DNA from: JAFGIG01 sp964397545
GTDB lineage: Bacteria; SDB-A
Assembly: GCA_964397545.1 (NCBI GenBank)
Contig: CAYNIW010000001.1
Span: 248,001 to 312,000, forward strand
Length of the DNA: 64,000 nucleotides
Reading direction: 5' to 3'
The notes under the pieces were generated by a model. The model did no database searches. It was not told the origin of the DNA and saw only the letters and a list, made by a program, of their open reading frames with translations. Position 1 is the stretch's first letter; every line of letters starts with the position of its first letter. The position numbers and the translations under genes were made by a program. Shown here in pieces: positions 20,170 to 27,669 of the stretch.

Positions 20170-20772
20170 ATGTCAAGAGTAGGAAAAAAACCCATAGACA
20201 TACCTGCCGGAGTAAAAATCGAAATCTCCGGAGAAGCGATTAAAGTGGAAGGTCCGCTCGGAAGCCTTGAGAGGAAATTTCCAGCGGGAATCGAATTGCA
20301 CCGCGATGAGAATGTTTTGACTGTGAAGAAAATAAATGAAGGAGCTGGCAAATTTCAAGGTCTGGCGAGGGCGGTAATCGCAAACATGATTGAAGGCGTA
20401 ACAAAAGGCATACAAAAACAGCTCGAGATAGTCGGGGTCGGGTATAAAGCGACGCTGGACAAAGAGGATCTGATGATTGCGATAGGCTATTCTCACCCGA
20501 TTAAAATTTCATCAACTCCTCCCGAAGGGGTGTCGAGCAATAAAATCAAGACAAGCCAGTGGATAAGGAAACTTGACGGCATAAAGTTCGATGTTTCTCC
20601 CGACAATACTCTGATAACCGTTAAAGGACACGACAAGCAGAAGGTCGGACAGATGGCCGCTTTAATAAGAGGCATAAGGCCCCCCGAGCCGTACAAAGGC
20701 AAAGGAATAAAATACAAAGGCGAATGGATAAGGCGTAAAGCAGGCAAAGCAGCAGCAACAGGCGCGAAATAG
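20170..20772 (+). CDS. rplF: 50S ribosomal protein L6
   Basis: 200 residues, about 20 above the norm. The N-terminal MSRVGKKPIDIPAGVKI and C-terminal RPPEPYKGKGIKYKGE are standard. The excess comes from an insert in the second domain (around SSNKIKTSQWIRKLDG, residues about 120-135) and an Ala/Lys tail. L6 lies by the sarcin-ricin loop, where the GTPase factors dock. Confidence 0.97.
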   Translation: MSRVGKKPIDIPAGVKIEISGEAIKVEGPLGSLERKFPAGIELHRDENVLTVKKINEGAGKFQGLARAVIANMIEGVTKGIQKQLEIVGVGYKATLDKEDLMIAIGYSHPIKISSTPPEGVSSNKIKTSQWIRKLDGIKFDVSPDNTLITVKGHDKQKVGQMAALIRGIRPPEPYKGKGIKYKGEWIRRKAGKAAATGAK

Positions 20773-20789
20773 AACAAGAGGTGTCAAAA

Positions 20790-21176
20790 ATGGATAAAAA
20801 TAAACAAAAAAGAGAGCAGAGAAAAAAAAGACACGACAGGATCCGGATGAAAATTTCCGGAACTCCGGACACGCCAAGACTGAATATCTACAAAAGCCTT
20901 AAGCATATATACGCTCAGGTTATTGATGACACCTCAGGAAAGACGATTATTTCCGCTTCGTCTCTTCAGGATGCCGAGGTTCTCGATAAAGTTCAGCTCA
21001 AGGATAAAGATATAAAAGGAAAGACGCTCGCGGCGAAAAAAACAGGAAAGATTATTGCTGAAAAAGCTGCGGAGAAAAAAATTAAAAAAATCGTCTTTGA
21101 CAAAGGGCCATATAAATACCACGGACGAGTTAAAGCTTTGGCGGAGGGAGCGAAAGAAGGAGGACTGGAATTTTGA
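20790..21176 (+). CDS. rplR: 50S ribosomal protein L18
   Basis: 128 residues from ATG 20790; AAGAGG at 20776-20781 fits this start, and an upstream GTG at 20781 overlaps it. The L18 motifs RLNIYKSLKHIYAQVIDD and FDKGPYKYHGRVKALAEGAKEGGLEF (read in parts) are clear. It binds 5S rRNA with L5. The stop overlaps the rpsE start. Confidence 0.96.
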   Translation: MDKNKQKREQRKKRHDRIRMKISGTPDTPRLNIYKSLKHIYAQVIDDTSGKTIISASSLQDAEVLDKVQLKDKDIKGKTLAAKKTGKIIAEKAAEKKIKKIVFDKGPYKYHGRVKALAEGAKEGGLEF

Positions 21177-21682
21177 AACAGAACGTGATCGAAACTACCG
21201 AAATGTTCGACCAGACGGTAGCGATAAAAAGAGTCGCGAAAGTCATAAAGGGAGGAAGGCGCTTTAAGTTTTCCAGTGTTGTCGTCGTGGGAAACGGCAA
21301 GGGAAAAGCCGGGGTCGGGACGGGAAAAGCTTCCGAAATTGCCAACGCGATATCAAAAGCAACCGAAAAAGCAAAAAGAAACATGACAAATATCTGCGTC
21401 TTCGGAACCACGATTCCTCATCAGGTGGTAGGAGTCCATGGAGCGAGCAGAGTTCTTTTAAAACCCGCATCCAGAGGAACAGGAGTCATAGCCTGCTCTA
21501 TAGTGGGAGCCGTCCTCAACGCGGCGGGGATAAAGGATATATTGACAAAATCTCTGGGTTCGAACAGTTCAGTAAATCTCGCGAAAGCGACTATGGACGC
21601 TTTATGCAAACTAAGGGACCCCGAAGAAATCGCAAGAATCAGAAACAAAAAAGTTGAGGATGTATTACCAAAACAGAGGTGA
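21173..21682 (+). CDS. rpsE: 30S ribosomal protein S5
   Basis: 169 residues from TTG 21173, after AAGGAGG. The S5 signature KGGRRFKFSSVVVVGNGKGK and the phosphate-loop-like GVGTGKASE are intact, followed by RVLLKPASRGTGVIACSIV. S5 is involved in decoding accuracy and mRNA unwinding. The start overlaps the rplR stop by 4 bases. Confidence 0.97.
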   Translation: MKQNVIETTEMFDQTVAIKRVAKVIKGGRRFKFSSVVVVGNGKGKAGVGTGKASEIANAISKATEKAKRNMTNICVFGTTIPHQVVGVHGASRVLLKPASRGTGVIACSIVGAVLNAAGIKDILTKSLGSNSSVNLAKATMDALCKLRDPEEIARIRNKKVEDVLPKQR

Positions 21683-21701
21683 GATCCAAGGAGCGGTTAA
21701 A

Positions 21702-21887
21702 ATGAAGAAGTTCAGAGTAACACAGACAAAAAGCCCTATCGGGAGGAATATCGTTCAAAAGAGAACAATTTTCGCTCTGGGCCTCAGGCGGATAAGGGAT
21801 TCAGTTATAAAAGAAGACACCCCGCAAATCCGCGGAATGATTGAAAAAGTGAAACACCTCGTCAACGTAGAGGAGCTGACTGTATGA
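21702..21887 (+). CDS. rpmD: 50S ribosomal protein L30
   Basis: 61 residues from ATG 21702 (MKKFRVTQTKSPIGR), with AAGGAGCGG just upstream; the frame is open earlier inside rpsE but lacks L30 similarity there. TIFALGLRRI and IRGMIEKVKHLVNVEE are characteristic. The stop overlaps the rplO start by 4 bases. Confidence 0.95.
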   Translation: MKKFRVTQTKSPIGRNIVQKRTIFALGLRRIRDSVIKEDTPQIRGMIEKVKHLVNVEELTV

Positions 21888-22351
21888 AAATTCATCAGTT
21901 GTCGCCGACTCCCGGATCGGTTCATAAAAAGAAAAGAATTGGAAGAGGGATAGGTTCCGGTCACGGTAAAACTGCCGGAAGAGGGACAAAAGGTCAAAAA
22001 TCGAGATCCGGATCTTCTGTGCCGCCTTGGTTTGAAGGAGGTAAAATGCCTCTTCAGAGACTCATTCCTAAAAGAGGATTCAAGAACTTCAACCGGGTCG
22101 GATACAATCCAATAAATCTCAAAAAAATAGAAGAGTTAGGCATTGAAGAGGTCAACCCGGATATTTTATGGGAGAAAAAACTCCTGAACTGGGGAGAGAA
22201 AGTAAAAATACTTGGAGAAGGCGATATTTCAAAAGCCGTGGTCTTCAAAGTTCACGCAGTTTCGGCAACAGCGAAAGAAAAAATTGAGAAAGCCGGCGGC
22301 AAAGTGGAAATAATCGCTTATAACAGTAAAGAGACGGAAGTGACTAAGTGA
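21884..22351 (+). CDS. rplO: 50S ribosomal protein L15
   Basis: 155 residues. The Gly-rich N-terminal tail has KRIGRGIGSGHGKTAGRGTK and SRSGSSVPPWFEGGKMPLQ, the L15 hallmark. The globular end includes VFKVHAVSATAKEKIEKAGG. It is a 50S assembly protein near the peptidyl transferase region. It overlaps secY by 4 bases. Confidence 0.97.
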   Translation: MKIHQLSPTPGSVHKKKRIGRGIGSGHGKTAGRGTKGQKSRSGSSVPPWFEGGKMPLQRLIPKRGFKNFNRVGYNPINLKKIEELGIEEVNPDILWEKKLLNWGEKVKILGEGDISKAVVFKVHAVSATAKEKIEKAGGKVEIIAYNSKETEVTK

Positions 22352-23664
22352 TAAAGAGTTTTCAGAATATATTCAAAGTCGAAGATTTAAGAAAAAAAAT
22401 CCTTTGGACGGCGTTTCTTCTGATAATTTACAGACTTGGCGGGCATATTCCTCTGCCCGGCATCAATGCTGTCGCGCTGTCGAGGTTCTTTCAGGCACAG
22501 CAGTCAGGGATATTGGGTCTTTTCGATATGTTCGCAGGAGGAAACCTCGGAAGAGCGACTGTTTTCGCTCTCGGTATAATGCCCTACATAACAGCTTCGA
22601 TTATTTTTCAACTTCTCGCCGCCGTGGTTCCTGCTCTTCAGAAGCTTCAGAAAGAAGGCGAAGAAGGAAGAAGAAAAATCACCCAATACACAAGATACAC
22701 AACTGTTGGTCTGGCAATTTTTCAAGCATTCAGCATAGCAATTTATTTAAGAGCCCAGAGTATAGACGGATTGCCGCTCGTGAATTTTCCAGGATTCCTG
22801 TTTATGACGACGACAATCATTTCATTGACCGTAGGAACGGTTTTTGTTATGTGGCTCGGTGAAAGAATAACCGAAGTAGGCATCGGCAACGGAATTTCTT
22901 TGATAATAATGGTCGGAATAGTCGCGAGCTTTCCCATGGATTTTGCCAGGACTTTTATGCTTTTGAGGACAGGCGTTATCAACATGTTCACTATTGTGAT
23001 ATTACTGCTTCTGATGGTTTTTATAACAGCCGCTGTCGTAATGATAACTCAGGGACAGAGGAGAATCCCCGTTCAATACGCCAAAAGAGTCGTTGGAAGA
23101 AAAGTATACGGAGGCCAATCCACGCATTTGCCCTTAAACGTAAACAGCGCCGGAATAATACCCATAATTTTCGCCCAGTCGATTATGATGTTTCCGCAGA
23201 CAATAGCCCAATTTTTTCAAAACAGCACGAGCGCTTCTATTCTCGCTATTTTCTCAGCATGGATGCAGCCCGGAGAAGTTTTATACAATGTCATCTATGT
23301 TATTTTGATAGTATTTTTCGCTTACTTCTATACATCCGTCGTGATAAACCCGAACGATTTGGCGGAAAACATGAAAAAATACGGCGGATTTATACCCGGC
23401 TACAGACCCGGCAGAAAGACAGCGGAATATATAGACTTTGTAGTCAGCAGAATTACCCTGCCCGGATCGATATTTTTCGCTTTTGTAGCCGTTCTACCGA
23501 TGATATTAATACAGAAATTCAATCTGCCGTTTTATTTCGGCGGGACTTCAATACTGATTGTCGTAGGTGTAATACTCGACACCATGCGGCAGGTTGAAGC
23601 CCAGCTCATGATGAGGCATTACGAAGGATTCTTAAGTAAAGGCAAAATAAGAGGCAGAAGGTAA
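22348..23664 (+). CDS. secY: Protein translocase subunit SecY
   Basis: 438 residues from GTG 22348 with the ten membrane segments of SecY. Recognisable stretches are GGHIPLPGIN after TM1, LGIMPYITASIIFQLL in TM2, the cytoplasmic RRIPVQYAKRVVGRK loop and GFIPGYRPGRKTAEYID. It forms the channel of the SecYEG translocon, through which the signal-peptide proteins of this window would pass. It is the usual spc-operon member between rplO and adk. Confidence 0.97.
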   Translation: MIKSFQNIFKVEDLRKKILWTAFLLIIYRLGGHIPLPGINAVALSRFFQAQQSGILGLFDMFAGGNLGRATVFALGIMPYITASIIFQLLAAVVPALQKLQKEGEEGRRKITQYTRYTTVGLAIFQAFSIAIYLRAQSIDGLPLVNFPGFLFMTTTIISLTVGTVFVMWLGERITEVGIGNGISLIIMVGIVASFPMDFARTFMLLRTGVINMFTIVILLLLMVFITAAVVMITQGQRRIPVQYAKRVVGRKVYGGQSTHLPLNVNSAGIIPIIFAQSIMMFPQTIAQFFQNSTSASILAIFSAWMQPGEVLYNVIYVILIVFFAYFYTSVVINPNDLAENMKKYGGFIPGYRPGRKTAEYIDFVVSRITLPGSIFFAFVAVLPMILIQKFNLPFYFGGTSILIVVGVILDTMRQVEAQLMMRHYEGFLSKGKIRGRR

Positions 23665-23667
23665 ATA

Positions 23668-24333
23668 TTGTCCCAGAAAGAAGAAAAGATAGTAGTCTTC
23701 ATAGGCCCCCCCGGAGCAGGCAAAGGGACTCAAGCCTCACAGCTGAAGTCCAAGAAAGGTTATTCAGTGATAATTGCGGGAGACATATTGAGAGCTGAAG
23801 CGAAAAAGAAAACAGATCTCGGGATTAAGCTAAATAATACTATGTCTTCAGGACAGCTGGTTTCGGATGATATCGTAATCGAAATATTAGGGGAGGCAAT
23901 TGAGCGAAATGACGGAAGCTCCTCAGTGACGATCATAGACGGTTTTCCGAGGACAATTGCCCAGGCGCAGGGACTTGACCAAATTCTTTCGGAAAAAGGA
24001 ATAGAGCTAAACAAAGTATTCTATTTTGAGGTAAGCGATAAAACGGCTGTGGAAAGAAATTCGAATAGAAGATATTGCCCTTTGTGCAAAAAAGTGTATA
24101 ATCTCAGGACTGATAAACCGGCAAAAGATGGAATTTGCGGTGTCTGCGGAGCCCGTCTTGTAATCAGGGAAGACGACAAACCTGAAGTAATTGTAGATAG
24201 GCTTAAAGTTTACCAGGAACAGACAGCCCCTCTTCTCGATTATTACCGTGAAAGAGGAATTCTGACTAAAATTAACGGAGAAAAAGGTAAATCGGAACTG
24301 ATGAAAGATTTGGAGTATGAGCTTAATGATTGA
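23668..24333 (+). CDS. adk: Adenylate kinase, zinc-lid type
   Basis: 221 residues from TTG 23668. The P-loop GPPGAGKGTQ lies near residues 12-21 and DGFPRT follows. The LID carries CPLC and CGVC, the four-Cys zinc site of long adenylate kinases. It interconverts AMP, ATP and ADP. The ribosome-binding site lies in the secY end. The map gene that often follows adk is absent; adk instead overlaps infA by 8 bases. Confidence 0.97.
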   Translation: MSQKEEKIVVFIGPPGAGKGTQASQLKSKKGYSVIIAGDILRAEAKKKTDLGIKLNNTMSSGQLVSDDIVIEILGEAIERNDGSSSVTIIDGFPRTIAQAQGLDQILSEKGIELNKVFYFEVSDKTAVERNSNRRYCPLCKKVYNLRTDKPAKDGICGVCGARLVIREDDKPEVIVDRLKVYQEQTAPLLDYYRERGILTKINGEKGKSELMKDLEYELND

Positions 24334-24556
24334 AGGCAAAGGCAGAAAAGGTATTCAGATATCGGGAATAGTCAAGGAAGTTCTGCCGGGTCTGAAATAC
24401 AGAGTGATGATTGAAAACACGCAGCATCTCGTCCAGGCATATCTTTCCGGAAGGATGAGAATAAACTATATAAAAATATTGCCCGGCGACAAAGTCACAC
24501 TTGAGCTGTCTCCCTATGATATGACAAAAGGCAGAATAATATACAGGCAGAAATAA
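24326..24556 (+). CDS. infA: Translation initiation factor IF-1
   Basis: 76 residues from ATG 24326, with GGAG ten bases upstream inside adk. The OB fold reads ISGIVKEVLPGLKYRVMIEN, then SGRMRINYIKILPGDKV and the standard ending ELSPYDMTKGRIIYR. IF-1 occupies the 30S A site during initiation. The N terminus (MIEGKGRKG) is basic rather than the common MAKED. Confidence 0.95.
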   Translation: MIEGKGRKGIQISGIVKEVLPGLKYRVMIENTQHLVQAYLSGRMRINYIKILPGDKVTLELSPYDMTKGRIIYRQK

Positions 24557-24566
24557 AGGGGAAAAA

Positions 24567-24683
24567 ATGAAAGTCAGGGCTTCGGTTAAGAGAATTTGCA
24601 AGGACTGCAAAATAATACGAAGAAACAATGTTGTAAGGGTTATCTGTAAAAAAAATCCTAAGCATAAACAGAAGCAGGGATAG
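24567..24683 (+). CDS. rpmJ: 50S ribosomal protein L36
   Basis: A 38-residue ORF starting MKVRASVKRICKDCKII and ending KKNPKHKQKQG. Cys11, Cys14, Cys27 and His32 match the zinc-binding C-x2-C-x12-C-x4-H of the Cys-containing L36 form. AAAGGGG precedes the ATG. It lies between infA and rpsM, its usual place. Confidence 0.96.
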   Translation: MKVRASVKRICKDCKIIRRNNVVRVICKKNPKHKQKQG

Positions 24684-24693
24684 GAGGTGATCT

Positions 24694-25077
24694 TTGGCTA
24701 GAATATCCGGTATAGACCTTCCGAGAAATAAGAGAGTTGAAGTCGCTTTGACATATATCTACGGGATAGGGCTCAAGACATCTCAGACGGTGTTAAAGGC
24801 GGTTGACATCAATCCTTCTATGAGAACAAATGAGCTGACGGAAAAAGACATAGAAAAAATCAGAAGATACATAGATGAAAATATGAAAGTCGAAGGACAG
24901 CTCAGGGCAGATGTGGCTCAGAATATTAAAAGACTAAAAGAAATTCAGTGTTACAGAGGCATGAGGCATGCAAGAGGACTGCCCGTGAGGGGCCAGAGAA
25001 CAAAGACAAACGCGAGGACGAGAAAAGGACCCAAAAAGGGCGCGGTTGCCGCTAAAAAAGTCGTTTTGAAGAAGTAG
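24694..25077 (+). CDS. rpsM: 30S ribosomal protein S13
   Basis: 127 residues from TTG 24694 (MARISGIDLPRNKR), after a near-perfect AGGAGGTGA. The helix-two-turn-helix segment TYIYGIGLKTS and the C-terminal RGMRHARGLPVRGQRTKTNA are typical S13. It contacts the P-site tRNA from the 30S head. It begins the alpha-type gene group. Confidence 0.97.
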   Translation: MARISGIDLPRNKRVEVALTYIYGIGLKTSQTVLKAVDINPSMRTNELTEKDIEKIRRYIDENMKVEGQLRADVAQNIKRLKEIQCYRGMRHARGLPVRGQRTKTNARTRKGPKKGAVAAKKVVLKK

Positions 25078-25107
25078 TAATGCCAATGATACTAATTAGG
25101 AGGATAA

Positions 25108-25506
25108 GTGTCTGCTAAGAAGGTAAGATCCGAGAAAAAGACAAAGAAAAAAATTAAAGTCGACACAAACGGCGTCGCTCATATACATTCCACATTCAAC
25201 AATACAATAATAACTCTGACCGATATGAATGGAGCTACAATAAGCTGGGCATCGTCGGGAACTTCCGGTCAGAAAGGCTCGAGAAAAGGCACTCCTTTCG
25301 CGGCCGGCGAAGCCGCAAAAGATGCTTCAAAAAAAGCCATGTCGCTCGGATTGAAAAGAGTCGAAGTATGGGTTAGAGGTCCTGGCCCCGGGAGGGAATC
25401 GGCTATTAGATCTCTTGAAGGTTCAGGGCTCGAAGTGACTCTTATAAAAGACATAACGCCAATACCGCACAATGGTTGCAGACCGCCTAAAAAGCGCAGA
25501 GTATAA
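25108..25506 (+). CDS. rpsK: 30S ribosomal protein S11
   Basis: 132 residues from GTG 25108, with AGGAGG upstream. GVAHIHSTFNNTIITLTD, the SGQKGSRKGTPFAA segment and the C-terminal DITPIPHNGCRPPKKRRV match S11 closely. It lies on the 30S platform near the E site. Spacing to rpsM is 30 bases. Confidence 0.97.
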   Translation: MSAKKVRSEKKTKKKIKVDTNGVAHIHSTFNNTIITLTDMNGATISWASSGTSGQKGSRKGTPFAAGEAAKDASKKAMSLGLKRVEVWVRGPGPGRESAIRSLEGSGLEVTLIKDITPIPHNGCRPPKKRRV

Positions 25507-25523
25507 AACAGGGGAATATTTCT

Positions 25524-26156
25524 ATGTCAAGATACACAGGTCCTAATTGCAGGCTTTGCAGAAGAGAGAGTGTAAAACTTTTTCTTAAGGGAGAAAAATG
25601 TTTTACGACGAAATGCCCTATGGAGAAAGAAAATGTCAAAGCGCCCGGAGTTTCCATGGGGAGAAGACGCAGAAAAATGAATCTTTACGGCGATCAGCTT
25701 AGAGAAAAACAGAAAGTGAAAAGGCAATACGGTGTCCTCGAAAAGCAATTCAGAAATTATTTTGAAGAAGCTTCGAAACAAAAAGGCGTGACGGGGACTT
25801 TACTCCTTCAACTGCTGGAGAGACGCCTTGACAATGTTGCCTACAGGGCTGGGTTGGCGCCTTCGAGGAAGTCTGCGAGACAGCTTATCAGGCATGGGCA
25901 CGTAATGATAAACGGGAAAAAACTGAATTACCCCTCATATCAGGTTAAAATCGGCGATCTCATTGAAATAAAAGAGAAAAGCAAGTCTATTGATTTAGTG
26001 GTGCAGTCCTTGGAATCGAGAAAACAAAGAGGCATACCCAGCTGGATTTCTCTTGATTTTGAAAAGAAGAAAGCTGTTTTCAACACAATTCCGGAGAGAT
26101 CAGATCTGCCTCCGGACATCAGGGAACATTTGATCGTAGAGCTCTATTCGAAGTAA
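25524..26156 (+). CDS. rpsD: 30S ribosomal protein S4
   Basis: 210 residues. The N terminus MSRYTGPNCRLCRRES has C-x2-C and is followed by a Cys pair in KCFTTKCP, so this is the zinc-binding form. The S4 RNA-binding domain LDNVAYRAGLAPSRKSARQL is intact, then HGHVMINGKKLNYPSYQVK. It initiates 30S assembly. Confidence 0.97.
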   Translation: MSRYTGPNCRLCRRESVKLFLKGEKCFTTKCPMEKENVKAPGVSMGRRRRKMNLYGDQLREKQKVKRQYGVLEKQFRNYFEEASKQKGVTGTLLLQLLERRLDNVAYRAGLAPSRKSARQLIRHGHVMINGKKLNYPSYQVKIGDLIEIKEKSKSIDLVVQSLESRKQRGIPSWISLDFEKKKAVFNTIPERSDLPPDIREHLIVELYSK

Positions 26157-26169
26157 AAGGGGAACATAA

Positions 26170-27165
26170 ATGAAGTTAAAACCAATTCAGATACCAAAGA
26201 GCGTCTCGATCGAGGAGGAAAAAACCGATTACGGGAGGTTTTCTCTCGAACCTCTTGAAAGAGGATTCGGCTTTACTCTGGGAAACGCATTGAGAAGGAT
26301 TCTTCTTTCTTCCATCCAGGGAGCTGCTATCACGAGGATCAGAATAGACGGCGTCGATCACGAATATGTTCCCGTCCCCGGAGTTATGGAAGATGTAATT
26401 GAGATTGAACTCAGGTTGAAGAAAGTCAGGCTGAAAGCTGACTGCGATCTGCCAGTGTCTCTCGAACTCAAGAAGAAAGGGCCCTGTGTTATCAAAGCTG
26501 GTGACATCTGGACACCTGCCGGCATAAAAATCATAAATCCGGAACTCGAGATATGCTCTTTAGGCAGAAACGCCGAAATCAGAATGGAAATGGAAGTCAC
26601 ATCCGGAACTGGATACTGTCCAATAGAAAGACTTAAAACTAAAAACGCGCCGCTCGGGACAATATTTCTCGACGCCGTCTTTTCTCCTGTATCAAAAGTG
26701 AACTACTCGGTGGAAAACACGAGAGTCGGAAACAGAGCCGATTACGATAAACTCATTCTTGAAATATGGACAGATGGAACAATTAAACCTTTAGACGCGC
26801 TTTCACATTCAGGGAAAATATTGAAAGATTATTCCTCGGTTCTTATCAATTTTGAAAAAGAACCTGAGATAATTGTAGAAGAAGAAGTTGACGAAGAAAA
26901 GAAAAGGATGAAAAAACTGCTGTCTCAGAAAGTCGAAGAGCTCGAACTTTCAGTCAGGGCGGCTAACTGCCTTAAAGAGGCAAAGCTCAGAAATCTCGGA
27001 GATCTTGTCCAGAGAAGCGAACAGGAAATGCTGAAATACAAGAATTTCGGCAAAAGGTCTTTGCAGGAACTCATTAAAGTTCTCGAAACTAAAGGACTGA
27101 GGTTTGGGATGGATGTGAGCGAATATTTGGAACCCGACGAAACGGAGAAATCAGATGAGACATAA
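26170..27165 (+). CDS. rpoA: DNA-directed RNA polymerase subunit alpha
   Basis: 331 residues. The N-terminal assembly domain has FTLGNALRRILLSSIQGAAI and the KTKNAPLGTIFLDAVFSPV region. After an acidic linker (about 235-250), the C-terminal domain reads LELSVRAANCLKEAKL, keeping the Arg equivalent to E. coli R265 that contacts UP elements and activators. It overlaps rplQ by 11 bases. Confidence 0.98.
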   Translation: MKLKPIQIPKSVSIEEEKTDYGRFSLEPLERGFGFTLGNALRRILLSSIQGAAITRIRIDGVDHEYVPVPGVMEDVIEIELRLKKVRLKADCDLPVSLELKKKGPCVIKAGDIWTPAGIKIINPELEICSLGRNAEIRMEMEVTSGTGYCPIERLKTKNAPLGTIFLDAVFSPVSKVNYSVENTRVGNRADYDKLILEIWTDGTIKPLDALSHSGKILKDYSSVLINFEKEPEIIVEEEVDEEKKRMKKLLSQKVEELELSVRAANCLKEAKLRNLGDLVQRSEQEMLKYKNFGKRSLQELIKVLETKGLRFGMDVSEYLEPDETEKSDET

Positions 27166-27601
27166 ATTAAAAGGAAGAAGGCTCGGAAGAAACGATTCTA
27201 ACCGAAAAGCCCTCCTGAGAAACGCTGCGAGCTCCTTGCTCCTTCATGGCAAGATAAAGACCACCAGGTCCATAGCCAAAGAGCTTCAGCCTTATGTCGA
27301 AAAGATAATCACCAGAGCTAAAACCGACGATTTCAACGCGAGAAGATACGTCGCGAGGCTTGTTTTCGGAAAGGAAACCGTAAAAAATCTTTTCGACAAA
27401 GTAATGCCCGATATGAGGGAAAAAGGCGGCGGTTACACGAGAATTTACAATCTCGATTTCCGGATGGGAGACAACGCGAGGATGGCTTTGATAGAACTTT
27501 CTTCATTCAAGGAAGAAAAAGCGGAGAAAAAGGATAAGAAGCCTGCCACGAGGAGAGGCGGAAGAAAATCCAAACAAACCTCTAAAGAAAAAAAAGAATA
27601 A
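27155..27601 (+). CDS. rplQ: 50S ribosomal protein L17
   Basis: 148 residues starting MRHKLKGRRLGRNDSNRKAL, diagnostic of L17, with a normal core and a C-terminal Lys/Glu-rich extension of roughly 25 residues. The ATG lies within the end of rpoA. It is the last gene of the long + strand block; a terminator begins 17 bases after its stop. Confidence 0.97.
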   Translation: MRHKLKGRRLGRNDSNRKALLRNAASSLLLHGKIKTTRSIAKELQPYVEKIITRAKTDDFNARRYVARLVFGKETVKNLFDKVMPDMREKGGGYTRIYNLDFRMGDNARMALIELSSFKEEKAEKKDKKPATRRGGRKSKQTSKEKKE

Positions 27602-27618
27602 ATTTCTGATTTGATCTT

Positions 27619-27650
27619 AAAAAAGGCGCTAAACGCGCCTTTTTTGTTTT
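27619..27650. terminator. Bidirectional intrinsic terminator after rplQ
   Basis: Bases 27619-27629 (AAAAAAGGCGC) pair perfectly with 27635-27645 (GCGCCTTTTTT) around a 5-base loop, with more Ts after it. The A tract on one side and T tract on the other let it work for both rplQ (+) and the converging efflux operon (-). Confidence 0.85.
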
Positions 27651-27669
27651 CAGGAATTTTAATTGAAAC